Shown here piece after piece: positions 27,911 through 38,573 of a DNA stretch of 64,000 nt; within the stretch, counting starts at the first letter, position 1, and each line of letters starts with the position of its first letter. Where the stretch lies: contig MLAK01000325.1 of assembly GCA_001839685.1 (NCBI GenBank), positions 20,610-84,609 of the forward strand, read 5' to 3'. Position numbers and translations under genes: made by a program. The notes below the pieces were generated by a model. That model did no database searches, was not told where the DNA came from, and saw nothing but the letters and a program-made list of their open reading frames with translations. Source of the DNA: Tritrichomonas foetus. Its lineage: Eukaryota; Parabasalia; Tritrichomonadida; Tritrichomonadidae.

Positions 27911-29680
27911 GGTGTTTTTATTTCTTACTTATAAAACAATTCTTCATATGGCTTGTGAAAATGGAAATGTAGATATTGTCAAACTCCTTTTAAATGAGGA
28001 AAAAATAAATGTTAATACAAAGTGTGTTTTCTGTTTTTAATTCAAGATGTTAGCCTGTTTTATATGATGTACCCCGCCATTATTAATAATAATATTTCAA
28101 TGTAATTTTATGAGAAAATTCTTTTTTTATAAATATAGCTCCTATTCATATTGCATGTTTCAAAAAGAATTTTGAACTTGTTCAGACACTACTAACACAT
28201 CCGTTAATGAATATCAATTGTTTATTAGTTTGTTTTTTTATTAAAGAAATTTTATTTATGCATTAGTCATGTAACATCATTCTTAAATAAAGTATTCATT
28301 TTATTTATGATGTTAGAATTGTTATTAAAGACATTTCATTCTCGTTGATGAAGCTTCAATTCATTCTTAAGATGCAACATTTTTGATTTTATGACATTTC
28401 CCTTATTTTGATTATGTTATTTCGTGAAATTATTAGAGTTCATATCAAGTTTAATATGACCCCATTGCATATTGCATGTAAGAAAAAGTCTTTTAAGCTA
28501 GTTCAGCTTTTAATTACTCATATATCAATAGATGTAAATGCTTTTTATGTTCCTTTCTTGTCTTTTGAAATTTTCTGTGTTTTAATGGTGTTTTTCTTTA
28601 TTTTCATAGGGTTACAGTTAATTTATATAGAGTACAAACTAATACTAATCAAATTTCATCAAAATTTATGGAGTTTTAGGATCACTAATGAAATTTTTAT
28701 TTTTCTTAAAGAGTTTTCAACTTATTTATGGAGTTTCTTTTTCATATAACGAGTTATCGAGTTCTTTTCCCAAGTTTCTTTATTTTGTTATGGAGTTTGT
28801 TTATTGCTTTGAGAGTATATTTCTAAATTCTTCGGGTTATAATTTATATTTATGAAATTTGATGCTTTTTCACCATGTATTTTGTATATTTATTTTGTTT
28901 TCTTATTTTTATCAAAGTTTCTTTATTTATTTATAAAACTGCATTACACATTGCATGTCGACATAATTTGATAAAAATCATCAATCTTCTTGTACATCAT
29001 CCAGATATAGATGTAAATGCTATTTATGCTTTCTTATACTTTTATATTGTCTTTCTATTCTATATGGAGTTATTTTCACATTTATAAAATTTTTTTCGGC
29101 TTTGTAATTATGTTTGTGCATGTATTATAATGGGTTCCTTTTTTTCTTTTGGAGTTTTAATTCTTCCTTATCAAGTTCGAGTCAATATTCATAAAACTGC
29201 CCTTCATATTGCTTGTGAATATAATCTTTTAGAAGTTGCTAAGATTTTATTATCTCATCCATTAATCGATATTTCAATCACATACGTTCTTTCAATTTTT
29301 TATGAAGTTGTTTTTTGTTATGAATTGGGTTTGTTTTTATCTATTGGAGTTAAACTCAAATATTGTTACAGTTACAAATTAATACCTTTTAAAGTATAAT
29401 TATAATTCATATAATTACACCATTGTGCATGACAGTAGAAAATAAAAATTTGGAGATTTTCAAACTACTTATGGACTTTAAAAAAGATGGAAAATATATA
29501 ACAGATATTAATCTTCTACATTGATAATGTTCAAATATAATGATTACAATGCTTTTTTTCTTGTAATGATGTTTCTTCTATTCATAATATAGTTTTCTCC
29601 AATATTTTCAAAAAAGCTTTATATATAGCCAAACATAATAATTGGATTGCATCAAAGGATATCTTTGTGCAGCGAATAAA
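27911..29680 (+). pseudogene. String of single ankyrin units separated by non-coding spacers
   Basis: At least six ankyrin-like units, about 29 residues each, follow the gene at 26495 in changing frames. Unit 1 is at about 27933-28024 (TILHMACENGNVDIVKLLL); unit 2 at 28138-28223 (PIHIACFKKNFELVQTLL); unit 3 at 28456-28543 (TPLHIACKKKSFKLVQLLI). Unit 4 is at 28935-29023 (KTALHIACRHNLIKIINLL); unit 5 at 29190-29283 (KTALHIACEYNLLEVAKILL); and a degenerate unit 6 at about 29415-29515 (TPLCMTVENKNLEIFKLLM). Each ends just after D(V/I)N and the next begins near TALHIAC. Between them are stop-containing spacers of about 60-400 bases sharing blocks such as tatggagtt. This could be pseudogene decay, unusual introns, or amplification of a repeat-plus-spacer unit. 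Confidence 0.6.
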
Positions 29681-30297
29681 ATCTAGTAAATGATAATTGA
29701 TTCTTTTTCTTGATTTTTATATGTGAATAATTATTTTTCTTCATTCAGAGCATAATCTATAAATAAATGATTAAGAAGAATTCCTTTTAAAAATCAATTA
29801 TGACGAATTAAAAATTCTATCTCCAAATCTATCGGCAATTTGTATTCAAATAACTTTGTGAGATAATATAATGATCGTTATATCATCAAAATCTATTGAA
29901 AATGAATCGCTTCATTATATCGTTCAAAACTATGCTATCAAATTTGAAATGATTTTCAATGAACTTTTGAGTTAAAAAATGGGAAATTCGAGGTTCTGAA
30001 TCAAACTTTTCTTTTGACGAATTGATTATTTGAGAAATCAAAATTTCAAATCATTTTTCAGAACATCTCAATGAAAAAACAATTGATATTAGGTATTAAG
30101 TGATTTTACGAACATCCTTTTGATATCTTACCAACACACATATTTTTATGACAGGAGTAATTGACCATGATTCACAAAATATAAAAATAATCTATACATT
30201 TTTGTTACCAATTCAATAACTCTATCATGATATTGAAACATTCAATTCATATCAACTTTTGTTCGATCAAATAACTTCACGCTCATTTTTCTAAATA
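29681..30297. other. Decayed, gene-poor spacer
   Basis: No intact gene. Short in-frame fragments occur (for example around 29890-29970, an Ile/Glu/Ser-rich stretch) but none is recognisable. It probably contains remnants from the ankyrin region. Confidence 0.5.
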
Positions 30298-30756
30298 ATG
30301 AAGGTGAATTTCTATTTCGTGTCGATGCTGCTGAATGATCTAAAAGTTGATTTAACAGATGATATCAAGATAAGTGTGGTTGTGTTCCCATCCAAGCAAA
30401 GAAAAGATTACATTTGCAATGGTAAGAATCTAATTAATCTCAATCATCTTTGGACTTTCAAGTGTAAAGATAATTGCATCAATATGATAAGAATTTTAAT
30501 AAGAAAAGTAGGATCTAAAAAAGATGAATTGATTGGTGGCTTTAATATAATGGAAAACTCCATTAAAAAAGCAGTTCAACAGGATGTTTTCACTGATATA
30601 GAATTGAAATATGATGGGAAAATGTATGTAGTTGGGAAAGCATTATACCAATGCTTTTATGGGAGTGAAGCAGAAATTATGATGGGACAATTATTTGAAT
30701 CAAATAATCAACCTCATATTAAGAACTGTGAAAAAAATTGTGCGAAAAATATATAG
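30298..30756 (+). CDS. Small hypothetical protein, possible C2-like fold
   Basis: The protein is 152 aa. The alternation of beta-type stretches (KVNFYFVSMLL, IKISVVVF, NMIRILIRKV, DELIGGFNI, DVFTDIELKYDGKMYVVGKALYQC) suggests an all-beta domain. The DELIGG turn followed by a strand is reminiscent of C2 domains, but the calcium-binding Asp set is not evident. The C-terminus is Cys/Asn/Lys-rich. The ATG at 30298 is the first in frame and codon use looks coding. The function is not recognised. It stands alone in a decayed neighbourhood, so a truncated gene is possible. Confidence 0.5.
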   Translation: MKVNFYFVSMLLNDLKVDLTDDIKISVVVFPSKQRKDYICNGKNLINLNHLWTFKCKDNCINMIRILIRKVGSKKDELIGGFNIMENSIKKAVQQDVFTDIELKYDGKMYVVGKALYQCFYGSEAEIMMGQLFESNNQPHIKNCEKNCAKNI

Positions 30757-30868
30757 TAAAGTATTGTTGATATTTAAAATCTTATTTATGACAATTACAT
30801 CTATATGAAAATGAATTGAATTTAGAAATATATTACACAAAGACCCCACCTCAATTTAAGAAATCAAG

Positions 30869-30919
30869 CAATAATAGAAATTAAACAATAATAGAAATCA
30901 AACAATAATAGAAATCAAA
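30869..30919. repeat. Three-copy 17-bp tandem repeat
   Basis: Unit caataatagaaatcaaa is repeated three times head to tail (30869-30885, 30886-30902, 30903-30919; the first has t for c at one site), followed by a partial copy. It is non-coding and lies between the small protein and the Myb gene. Confidence 0.85.
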
Positions 30920-31122
30920 TAATAAATAACTTTCATAACATATGTCAATCCTTGAAGAAAATATTAATCTGATAAAGAAACCTACGCTATATGAAACATT
31001 TAGTCAATTCTCTAAAAAAGAATTTGCTACTAATTCTATTTTATTTCTAATTTCTCTATATACAAATAACACGGTGACATTTTTTCACTTCAATTTTAAC
31101 ATTTTGGTTTTGAATTCAAAAA

Positions 31123-31626
31123 TCATACAATTTCTCCAGATTTACATTCTTGTTTCACTTCTTCCAATAGTGCAGCAAGAACTGAAATAGGTATTGGAAG
31201 CTCATATATCTTTCTTTGGATCTTTGTTGATGTATTAATACTGGTAGATGTGATTGCTTTATTAACTCCACGCATGAGCAAATGAAAACGGTTTTTCAGG
31301 CTCACGTCTGATCTTCCTGTAAAATATGGAACAATTTTAGACCAGTGTGGCCCAATTTCTTGATGTTTTTGTATTAATAAATTATCTTCTTCAAATGACC
31401 ATGAATTGCGATTACTTGATTCTGGAGATAAGAAATACTTATAACGTTCTCTACATTGACGAATTGATCGACCAGGCATTCTATTGGCGATTTCTTTCCA
31501 GTTTTTACTTCCGAACTCTTGAACGAAATGAAGGAGTTTCTGATCTTCTTCATTGGTGAACTTACATTTTTTCCAAGACAATTGTTGCGGCGGATCAAAA
31601 ATGTCTGGGTCACTCGAACTGATCAT
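31123..31626 (-). CDS. Two-repeat Myb-like DNA-binding protein
   Basis: The protein is 167 aa from the ATG at 31626. Myb repeat 1 covers about 18-66: KFTNEEDQKLLHFVQEFG, then NWKEIANRMPGRSIRQCRERY. Repeat 2 covers about 70-118: SWSFEEDNLLIQKHQEIG, then HWSKIVPYFTGRSDVSLKNRF. In repeat 2 the third aromatic is Phe. Small R2R3 Mybs are a large trichomonad family, and some bind Myb recognition elements near promoters (established for T. vaginalis). TCAATTT lies about 6 bases upstream of the ATG on this strand and may be its initiator. The C-terminal 45 residues have no known motif. Confidence 0.85.
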   Translation of the reverse strand: MISSSDPDIFDPPQQLSWKKCKFTNEEDQKLLHFVQEFGSKNWKEIANRMPGRSIRQCRERYKYFLSPESSNRNSWSFEEDNLLIQKHQEIGPHWSKIVPYFTGRSDVSLKNRFHLLMRGVNKAITSTSINTSTKIQRKIYELPIPISVLAALLEEVKQECKSGEIV

Positions 31627-33862
31627 TTGCAAATTGAATTACATTTTTACATCGTGATTTGTGTTCTTCTCAATTTTTTATTCGAAATAAATTTTTTTCA
31701 AAATAAATATTGTATTACATGAGCTTTTGTTTCTTAGTTGCACGAACAAATGATATATCTGATATCATAAAAAAAATCTTCTATTCTCGTACAAACATTT
31801 TCAATTGTTTTTTTATCTTTTGAATGATTCATTGAATTGATAAAATATTCTGGTAATTTTTGCTTTTTATTACCTCACAAAAATTATCTTATTTCTTTTC
31901 GCTAGATTCAATTTATTGAATTGATTTTTACTAATTGTTAGAATTTCTTTACACCATTCAATTTTGATTTTTGCAAGATTAACGCATATTTTGAAAAAAC
32001 TATCGGAAATGGTAAAGTTTTCCAAAAATTCTTATCAAGAAAATTAGGATGTTTATAATACCCGCATGAAAAATTTTGTCGATATCAAAATTCAAGACAA
32101 TATTGACTGTTCGAATAGATGAAGTTAACTTTTGATATTCAATATATGCCGATCATACATTTTTCCAGAATCAAAGATAAAATTCCACAAAAATATGATT
32201 ATTTCATTACACAATCGGAAACGTTGTGATATTTCCAGATTGAAATTTATATTATGTTATTATCTGAATGATACATCATAATTTCATGAAATATCCATGA
32301 GTATGCTGATATAAATAAATTCCCAAAATTCTTTGCAAGTTTTTCAATATTGAATGGTGATTCAAAAAATTGTTGACTATTTGAACGAATAAATTTGCGA
32401 AAGAAATGTGCGAACAGACCCTTCACCGATGAATCTTTCTGAAATTGGAATATGTTATTATAGGCCATGTGTCTAATTCAATAAACGAAGTTATATAAAA
32501 ATCTGTCTCGGAATTCCTGAGAAATAGATTCTCATTCAAATTCGGAATTTTGGGAGAGGAGCTAAGGTTAAATATATTTCACCAGGAAATTTTTATATAG
32601 ATGGATCATAGTATTCAAGAAAAATGCAAAATTTATGGCTTTGCACAAGTGATAGTGTCCAATGTCTATGTTTCATATTTATATATAGCTGCAAGATATT
32701 ACGGATATTAGCTTTATTTCTTGAATAAGAATTTTTAGGGAATTAACTTTTTCTATTATCTATTCAAATTTGAAAAATAATACGTTTATTTGAACTTATC
32801 GATTTTTCACATTCAATTTGTCACATAAAGCTAAGAGGAAATATCTTGATGGAAACTTGATAATATATGATATTAAGCATTCTTCCATTCTTAATATAGA
32901 GTATAAAGAACTTTTTCTCCTAATATTGATATATTTTCATATTAGATCAATGTATATTTCCGAAATAATTTTTGACCTTATGAAAATATTTCACCAGGAA
33001 TATTTTTTTGTGAGGTATCCATACATTAAAAACCAAAAAAGCTTTATATTTCGCTACCTAAGATCAAAAAATTAGATATTCGCAGACGAATCTTCCTTTG
33101 GCAATCAACAAATTATGCTGAAAAGAGGAATTATTGTCATTTTCCTGCATTTCACTCGCTGATGATGATATTGGGAAAACGAGCAGAAAAGTTGGGCACT
33201 TTCTTAATGCCATCAGNAAACAGATGATGACTNCTGNTCAACTNCANAAAATNAGAACTTTNCATCGNTGAAAANTAAAANTTCNAAAATTTCGAGATTT
33301 TTTCCCAATTTTGGTAAATATAAAAATAAAGTTTAATAATAATGATGAAATGAATGTTTTTTAATTTTGGTGAATTATTTCTTCATGATACAATTCGAAT
33401 CGACTTCATTCTGTGGCATATGCATAATGAATAGATATTATATCTTATATGGAAATCACAAATTGCAATATCAATTTCATCCAGAAATACAGTATAGTCA
33501 AAATTCACTTTTTTTTAGTAAACGGTTCTTTGGCGAAATGAATAATATCAAAAATTTTCAATCTAATTGATAGTTGTTATATTGGGATCTATGAATGAAT
33601 TCTTTTTCATGTCTTATTTTTTAATGATGCATTAATAGAGTTAAATAAAAATTCCGATTTTCCATCCAATGGTATCATATGATTTCTGTACTACACTCTT
33701 CAGCATCATAGAAGCCAATAGTATTTAATTTAAAATAAAGAATCATCAAACGTAATTAATTTTTGATTCATAAGCAACCCCAATTTTGATGTGAGAATTG
33801 ATGCAGAAATTCTATATAAACAACCATATAACGATTGAAAAAGTTAATATTTAATTTACACT
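31627..33862. other. Gene-poor zone with decayed fragments and ambiguous bases
   Basis: 2.2 kb without an intact gene. There are 11 N characters scattered between 33217 and 33285, so that spot is low-quality or collapsed sequence. Open stretches occur, for example about 32824-33075 (no ATG) and 33064-33216. They encode plausible but unrecognised peptides and are probably remnants. The phrase tttcaccaggaa recurs near 32577 and 32987, hinting at an old internal duplication. Confidence 0.5.
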
Positions 33863-34459
33863 TTAGCCGAAAGGCATGATAAGTCCTGGAGCTTTCAAGA
33901 CAATCCGTCCACCAACGCCCACCTGATCAATCACGCTCTTATTGAGTAGCATTATCTCTTTCTTATCGAGTTTGGCTGCGCATTTTGGACATTGCATGTC
34001 GATTTTTGCAATCCTATTCACGCAACTCTCGCAGAGGGCGTGACCGCACGGAACTCTGTACGCTTTCACTATTCCAATCATTGGGTTTTCACATCCGCAG
34101 CAAAGCGGTCCACTCGAGTCTGATTTATATTCGAGATTAAGCAAATTTTTCATTCCGATCTTTTTTGAACAAATTGGACACTTCGGTCGCACTTTTTTCC
34201 GCTTTTCTGTAACTATTATATTTCTGCTATTTTCTGGCTGCGAATCAACTTTTGGAGCGATTCGTTGCGTTCGCATGAATAAATTGATATCGTTGGTTTT
34301 CTTTTCGTCTTTTGTCGAATGTTGTGTAGTTTTTGCTGACTTGGTGTGCTCAAGAAGGAATTCTATCATACATTCCTTACAGAAAACGTCTCCGCTTGGG
34401 CAACAAACAGGATGCTGAGCAGGATGGTTGCAAATCCCGCAGGAATTCCACGAGTTCAT
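33863..34459 (-). CDS. NOSIP-like zinc/U-box-type protein
   Basis: From the first ATG (34459) the product is 198 aa. Two Cys-rich units are visible: CGICNHPAQHPVCCPSGDVFCKECM near the N-terminus, and CCGCENPMIGIVKAY-VPCGHALCESCV followed by MQCPKCAAKL. The middle CPICSKKIGMKNLLNLEY and the ending IMLLNKS-GGRIVLKAPGLIMPFG match the layout of NOSIP (split RING/U-box, spliceosome-associated E3 candidate). The frame is open for 31 further codons upstream (to 34552) with a NOSIP-like ASSTATYSI segment but no ATG; a TAA then closes it. The real start may therefore lie in a separate 5' exon, or be non-AUG, or be mutated. Confidence 0.7.
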   Translation of the reverse strand: MNSWNSCGICNHPAQHPVCCPSGDVFCKECMIEFLLEHTKSAKTTQHSTKDEKKTNDINLFMRTQRIAPKVDSQPENSRNIIVTEKRKKVRPKCPICSKKIGMKNLLNLEYKSDSSGPLCCGCENPMIGIVKAYRVPCGHALCESCVNRIAKIDMQCPKCAAKLDKKEIMLLNKSVIDQVGVGGRIVLKAPGLIMPFG

Positions 34460-34574
34460 CGCATGGACGTCGACTGTTACCTTTTTTGTGGATCCGCGCC
34501 AAAGGGTTCGTGTTCGATTTGTAATTGAGTAAGTTGCTGTTGATGAAGCCAATTTAGATTAGATGTTAAATAAT

Positions 34575-34790
34575 TTATTGACCTATGAATTCACCATAAC
34601 GTTTGATGAATACATCAAGTCTGGTATTTTCATCAGATAGTCTCTTTAAAGAAATCTTCTCTAATAAATATGTTTAATTGTTAATTGAAACCAATTTAAA
34701 ATGAACATCTGGAAAAATATCATGAATAATTGATTTATAAATGATTTTACAAATATAGTTTTCAAGATTATCAACACTATGAGATTGTTT
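34575..34790 (-). pseudogene. Possible C-terminal remnant of an unknown gene
   Basis: On the minus strand a frame of 71 codons reads as plausible protein (VDNLENYICKIIYKSI, then FPDVHFKLVSINN). It is interrupted by TAA at 34674-34676 and resumes (RLSDENTRLDVFIKRYGEF) to a TAA at 34575. It lies between tetraspanin and NOSIP-like genes. The continuity of protein-like sequence across the stop suggests a dead gene end. The family is not recognised, and chance open frame cannot be excluded. Confidence 0.3.
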
Positions 34791-34814
34791 TTATGGTCTA
34801 TCTCCATTTTCATT

Positions 34815-35792
34815 TTAATCATCATCAGATGTGGAAATTTCTGCAAGACAAAGCATTCCCATCATGTGCGGTGGATTTTCTCTATCATTTGTCAAGTTAA
34901 CAATGCTTTGAACCTCTTTATTATCATTTTCTTTTTTATTATTTTCATTTTGAACATTTATTTTTTGATCATTTTCTATCTTTATTTCATCATCATCTGA
35001 TTCATTAATTACATTAATTTCTTGTTCGGAAGTAATATCGAATATCATATCTGGAACAAGAGGAGAATCTTGTATAACAGTTGTGTTTGATGGAATTGCC
35101 GAAATTGTACCTGGATTCATCATTTGATTCATATTGTCAAATATTCCTGTGTATTCTCCTTTATCAAACATTCCAAAATCATCGAGTTCTGAATCACTTT
35201 TATCTTCAATTTTATCATTTTCTTCAAATTTCAATAGAATTACAAATAATACTCCAGTAGCACTAACATACAACATAAACATCACAATGAATACAATAAC
35301 AATATTTTTGTTAAGTTCCATTGAATGTCTCATTGCATCTCTGCAATCATATAATATGAGACCACATCTATCTTCGGTACTTCCGTAGCCGCAGCATTCA
35401 AAAGAATTTTCAAGTGTCATTTTGGCACCTTTAATGGCGTTATCTTCCCATAGTTTTCCGAGTAAATTCAATAAAGCATCTGTTTTTGCAAGGAAACCAA
35501 TTACAACAATGTATATCAAAAAGAAAATGCAACAAACTATTATTTGAATAATACGAAATACTTTTCTCTGTGTCCAAGAAGCAACAAGCATAACAACTAA
35601 AATAATCATCCCAATAATTGATAAAATAATACATAATGTTTGAATTCCATTGCTTTTTGTTCCATCAGTATCAATATCACCTTTAAAAACAATTGCTCCA
35701 GTGAGACACACACCAAATAATACTCCACCTGTAAGAACAGACGTAATTGTAGATAGAATACCAACAATAAGACGAATTCCACATGAAAACAT
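34815..35792 (-). CDS. Tetraspanin family membrane protein
   Basis: The protein is 325 aa. There are four membrane spans: about 7-35, 47-72, 75-100 and 160-190. Between spans 3 and 4 is a large loop with the tetraspanin signature CCG (ENSFECCGYG) and further Cys residues (RCGLILYDC) for the disulfides. After span 4 comes an unusually long cytosolic tail of about 130 residues, acidic and Asn/Glu-rich, ending in Asp residues. Trichomonads have families of tetraspanins at the surface and in vesicles, some induced on host contact in T. vaginalis (established). This one cannot be placed further. Start: ATG at 35792. Confidence 0.85.
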   Translation of the reverse strand: MFSCGIRLIVGILSTITSVLTGGVLFGVCLTGAIVFKGDIDTDGTKSNGIQTLCIILSIIGMIILVVMLVASWTQRKVFRIIQIIVCCIFFLIYIVVIGFLAKTDALLNLLGKLWEDNAIKGAKMTLENSFECCGYGSTEDRCGLILYDCRDAMRHSMELNKNIVIVFIVMFMLYVSATGVLFVILLKFEENDKIEDKSDSELDDFGMFDKGEYTGIFDNMNQMMNPGTISAIPSNTTVIQDSPLVPDMIFDITSEQEINVINESDDDEIKIENDQKINVQNENNKKENDNKEVQSIVNLTNDRENPPHMMGMLCLAEISTSDDD

Positions 35793-37682
35793 ATATCTTC
35801 CGAAAAAATACCGAATTTATGTTGTGTTCACAAAATTTCAGATTAATCTTTCATATAAATTTTCTTTCTTTCTTTAAGATATAGTATTTTTCCTGAAGAT
35901 AAAGGTTCCTATAAGAAAGAAAAAATTATATGTCATTTGACAAATTTGCCAATCACGTTAATTGAAATAGAATACTTCGTTTTTCACTCTTTCAAAATCG
36001 CGTTGATTTTCAACGACCAGAAAAATCTTTCTTTGGAAATGCACCTGACGATTAGTTATTATTTTTTCACAAATTATGAAATCAAAGAAGGGATAATAAT
36101 TTATCTCCTTCAGTTTCATATTAAAGTGCTCTGAAGAAATGTTAGTTGGCACGTTATTCAGACTAAAATAATGTGAATCCGATTAAAATTGAACTCAAAA
36201 TGAATCTTTAAATACCAATTTCTTTGATGTCTATTTACTGTAGTGAGAGGAAGCATATCAGTATGTCAGAAAATCATTGAATTACGCTTCACTCTAAAAC
36301 GAGCAAAACTATATCATGCCAATTATAACAATTACTCCATTATATAAAACGCATTGGCCCTACTTGCTAAAACAAGTTATTTCAATGATCATTGAAATTT
36401 GTTTAATTTTTTGTATAAATTGTGTGATTTTGTTGATCATAAAGGATTTAACTTCATACATAAGCTTTAAAAGGCTGTATTTTTATTATTCACAAAAACT
36501 GACAGAATTCATTTCAATATCAAATTTTAATGGGATAGTAATAATTCGATGATATCATCGATTCATAAATCATATGATTACTATGGAACTAAGTAGTGAA
36601 TCACGAGCAGTTATTCGAGTTATTCCAGATTAATTGACTTTCAGAAATGCATAATAAAGAGTTGAATAAACACAAAGAATTTCCAAAAAGTATCATTATA
36701 TCTCACATCAAAGAAATGGTAATGATGTTTCAGTGGAGCTGTTTCAAAAATCCGAAAATAAGGGATTTCGACGAATCATGTTTATTGAAATATATATTAT
36801 TCCAAAATATACCACAACTAAACATGTATCACTTTGCACCGATTTAGGCAACCGAGACGAAAATGAATTATGGGGAATAGGTAATCTTTCATAACATGTC
36901 TCAAATTTTTGATATAACTAATAATTCATTATGTGATTATTCCGTTGAATTATCAAGAATATTTGTATTTTTTCACATTTTAGAATTAACAAAATTATTT
37001 TTACAATAGCATTTGGTTATATAGATCTGAACTTCTGCTTATTTTGAGATAAAAGCCATATAAGATAATTTTGAGAACTCAAAAGTATCAAAACTTTTAA
37101 GAAATTAATCTGAAATAATTCTATTGTAATGTAACGTAAATTTGATTGAAATTAAATAACAAGCATTGAAATTGAACGATAAGTTTTTGTATTTTGATTA
37201 ATCCGATGAAAACAGATGTATACAAACCAAATAGTCTTAACGTACGAAATCACTAAAATGATCCTTATCATCAGTATTACTTAATACCATCAGTCAAAAA
37301 TCAAAACCCAAATAGCTAAAAGAATGACGAAAATTTCCCTTATCGCAAACTTCGCAAATGGTCGAATTCACAAATATTTCGAAAATGATTCTGAAGAAGC
37401 TATTGTTTCAGTTTTCGGGTGAACAGCTTTCAGTCAATTGTTAAATCTATTTTTTATAGTTATGAGCCATATTTATTCATAGTTTTGAAATTTTGCAACA
37501 ATTAAACCGAAAAAAGAGCGATTTTGGAGAAAGCCTAAAAAAAAATTGTGAGAAGCTTTTTTTCCAAGAATCATAAAGATTATAACACTGCTTCCCATAA
37601 TTCTATTTACACTTCTTCTATCGATTTTTAATTAAAAATCGCGAAAATTTTGATAGTTTTAACTCAGTGATGGTGAATTAAT
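35793..37682. other. Gene-poor zone with decayed fragments
   Basis: 1.9 kb without an intact gene. Short open stretches (about 35937-36134, 36316-36552, 36647-36847) have A+T-driven composition and match nothing I know. A fragment at about 37324-37422 reads NGRIHKYFENDSEEAIVSVFG and looks like former coding sequence. Taken together the tract resembles degraded genes. Confidence 0.5.
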
Positions 37683-37931
37683 TCAATTTCCATTTGACAG
37701 ATATGAATGTATTGAAATCTTTTCTGTCATAAAATTTTAGTATATGAAGAAAATAGACTGGCAGTCCTCAACAGCACATTCTCAAGCAGGGATACAGATA
37801 CAACGATTGAAAGACCAAATCAAGAAAAATGGAATCCAATATGTTTTTTTCCAGACTCGATGCCAAGTGAATTTTCTGATGACTCGCCAATTAGATGGCA
37901 AAACATTCGTAATCTTCTCATTGATGCCTAA
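37683..37931 (+). pseudogene. Decayed coding tail just upstream of repeat copy B
   Basis: From about 37716 to the TAA at 37929-37931 one frame gives protein-like sequence (KILVYEENRLAVLNS, then ERPNQEKWNPICFFP, then SPIRWQNIRNLL). Upstream the coding character moves to another frame (PFDRYECIEIFSVIKF), which implies a frameshift. The tail ends 31 bases before repeat copy B. The family is unknown. It may belong to the duplicated or mobile unit whose other copy runs off the left edge of the window. Confidence 0.4.
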
Positions 37932-37962
37932 ATTTTTTTTATTTATATCAAAATTATTAATA

Positions 37963-38311
37963 TTTTTTTTATACTTCATTTTTGTATTTTGGAAAACATT
38001 ATAATTTTCGATGGAGGGTCATATGATAATAAAAAGCACGATTTATGATAAGAAATAATCAAGATATTAATGCTATAAAATCCCTTTTTATCTCAATAAT
38101 TCTCAGAAATTTCTGTGGGGTTTATTTTTTTCTCACAATTTTTTTTTGGATTTGGTTTTCTCTGTATCTTGATTTTTAAATTATAATATTTATATATTAT
38201 TAATAGGATTACAATTAAATAATATTTAGATGACAATAATATCAACAATTATTCATTTAGATCTCTCAATAGTCTTCTACATCTAGAGCTAGTTAGTTTG
38301 TATACATCTAT
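37963..38311. repeat. Dispersed 349-bp repeat, copy B
   Basis: Same orientation and nearly identical to bases 1-349 (about four substitutions). The homology ends at 38311; the following gaaaaccc differs from copy A. The left boundary cannot be set because copy A is cut by the window edge. Confidence 0.9.
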
Positions 38312-38573
38312 GAAAACCCAGATAACATTTCACAAAATGTTAATCAACTTCTCAATTTCACGAAATATGAAATAATTGAAAAGTCTGATTAAACCTTTCA
38401 TGATAAATTCAAGAGAAAAATCTGAATGAGGAAAAAAATGTAGAATCAAGAAATAATCTTAAACAACTTTTTCAATGATAAAAAAGGCTGTGACCATGTA
38501 AACAAAGAAAAAGTATCTTGTCTCAAATAAAAACAAAAACAAATAAAAAAGTTGTTAAACGTTCTCCTCGTCA

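Noticed and set aside
28186..28200. actactaacacat resembling the trichomonad intron 3' motif (ACTAACACACAG)
   Set aside because: It falls inside ankyrin unit 2 coding sequence (LLTHP) and lacks the terminal AG and a partner GTATGT site nearby.
30942..31190. 82-codon plus-strand frame after the 17-bp repeats
   Set aside because: It overlaps the 3' end of the well-supported Myb gene on the other strand and has A+T-driven hydrophobic composition without a domain.
32818..33075. 85-codon frame
   Set aside because: It begins with TTG, has no ATG near its start, no recognised domain, and lies in decayed sequence.
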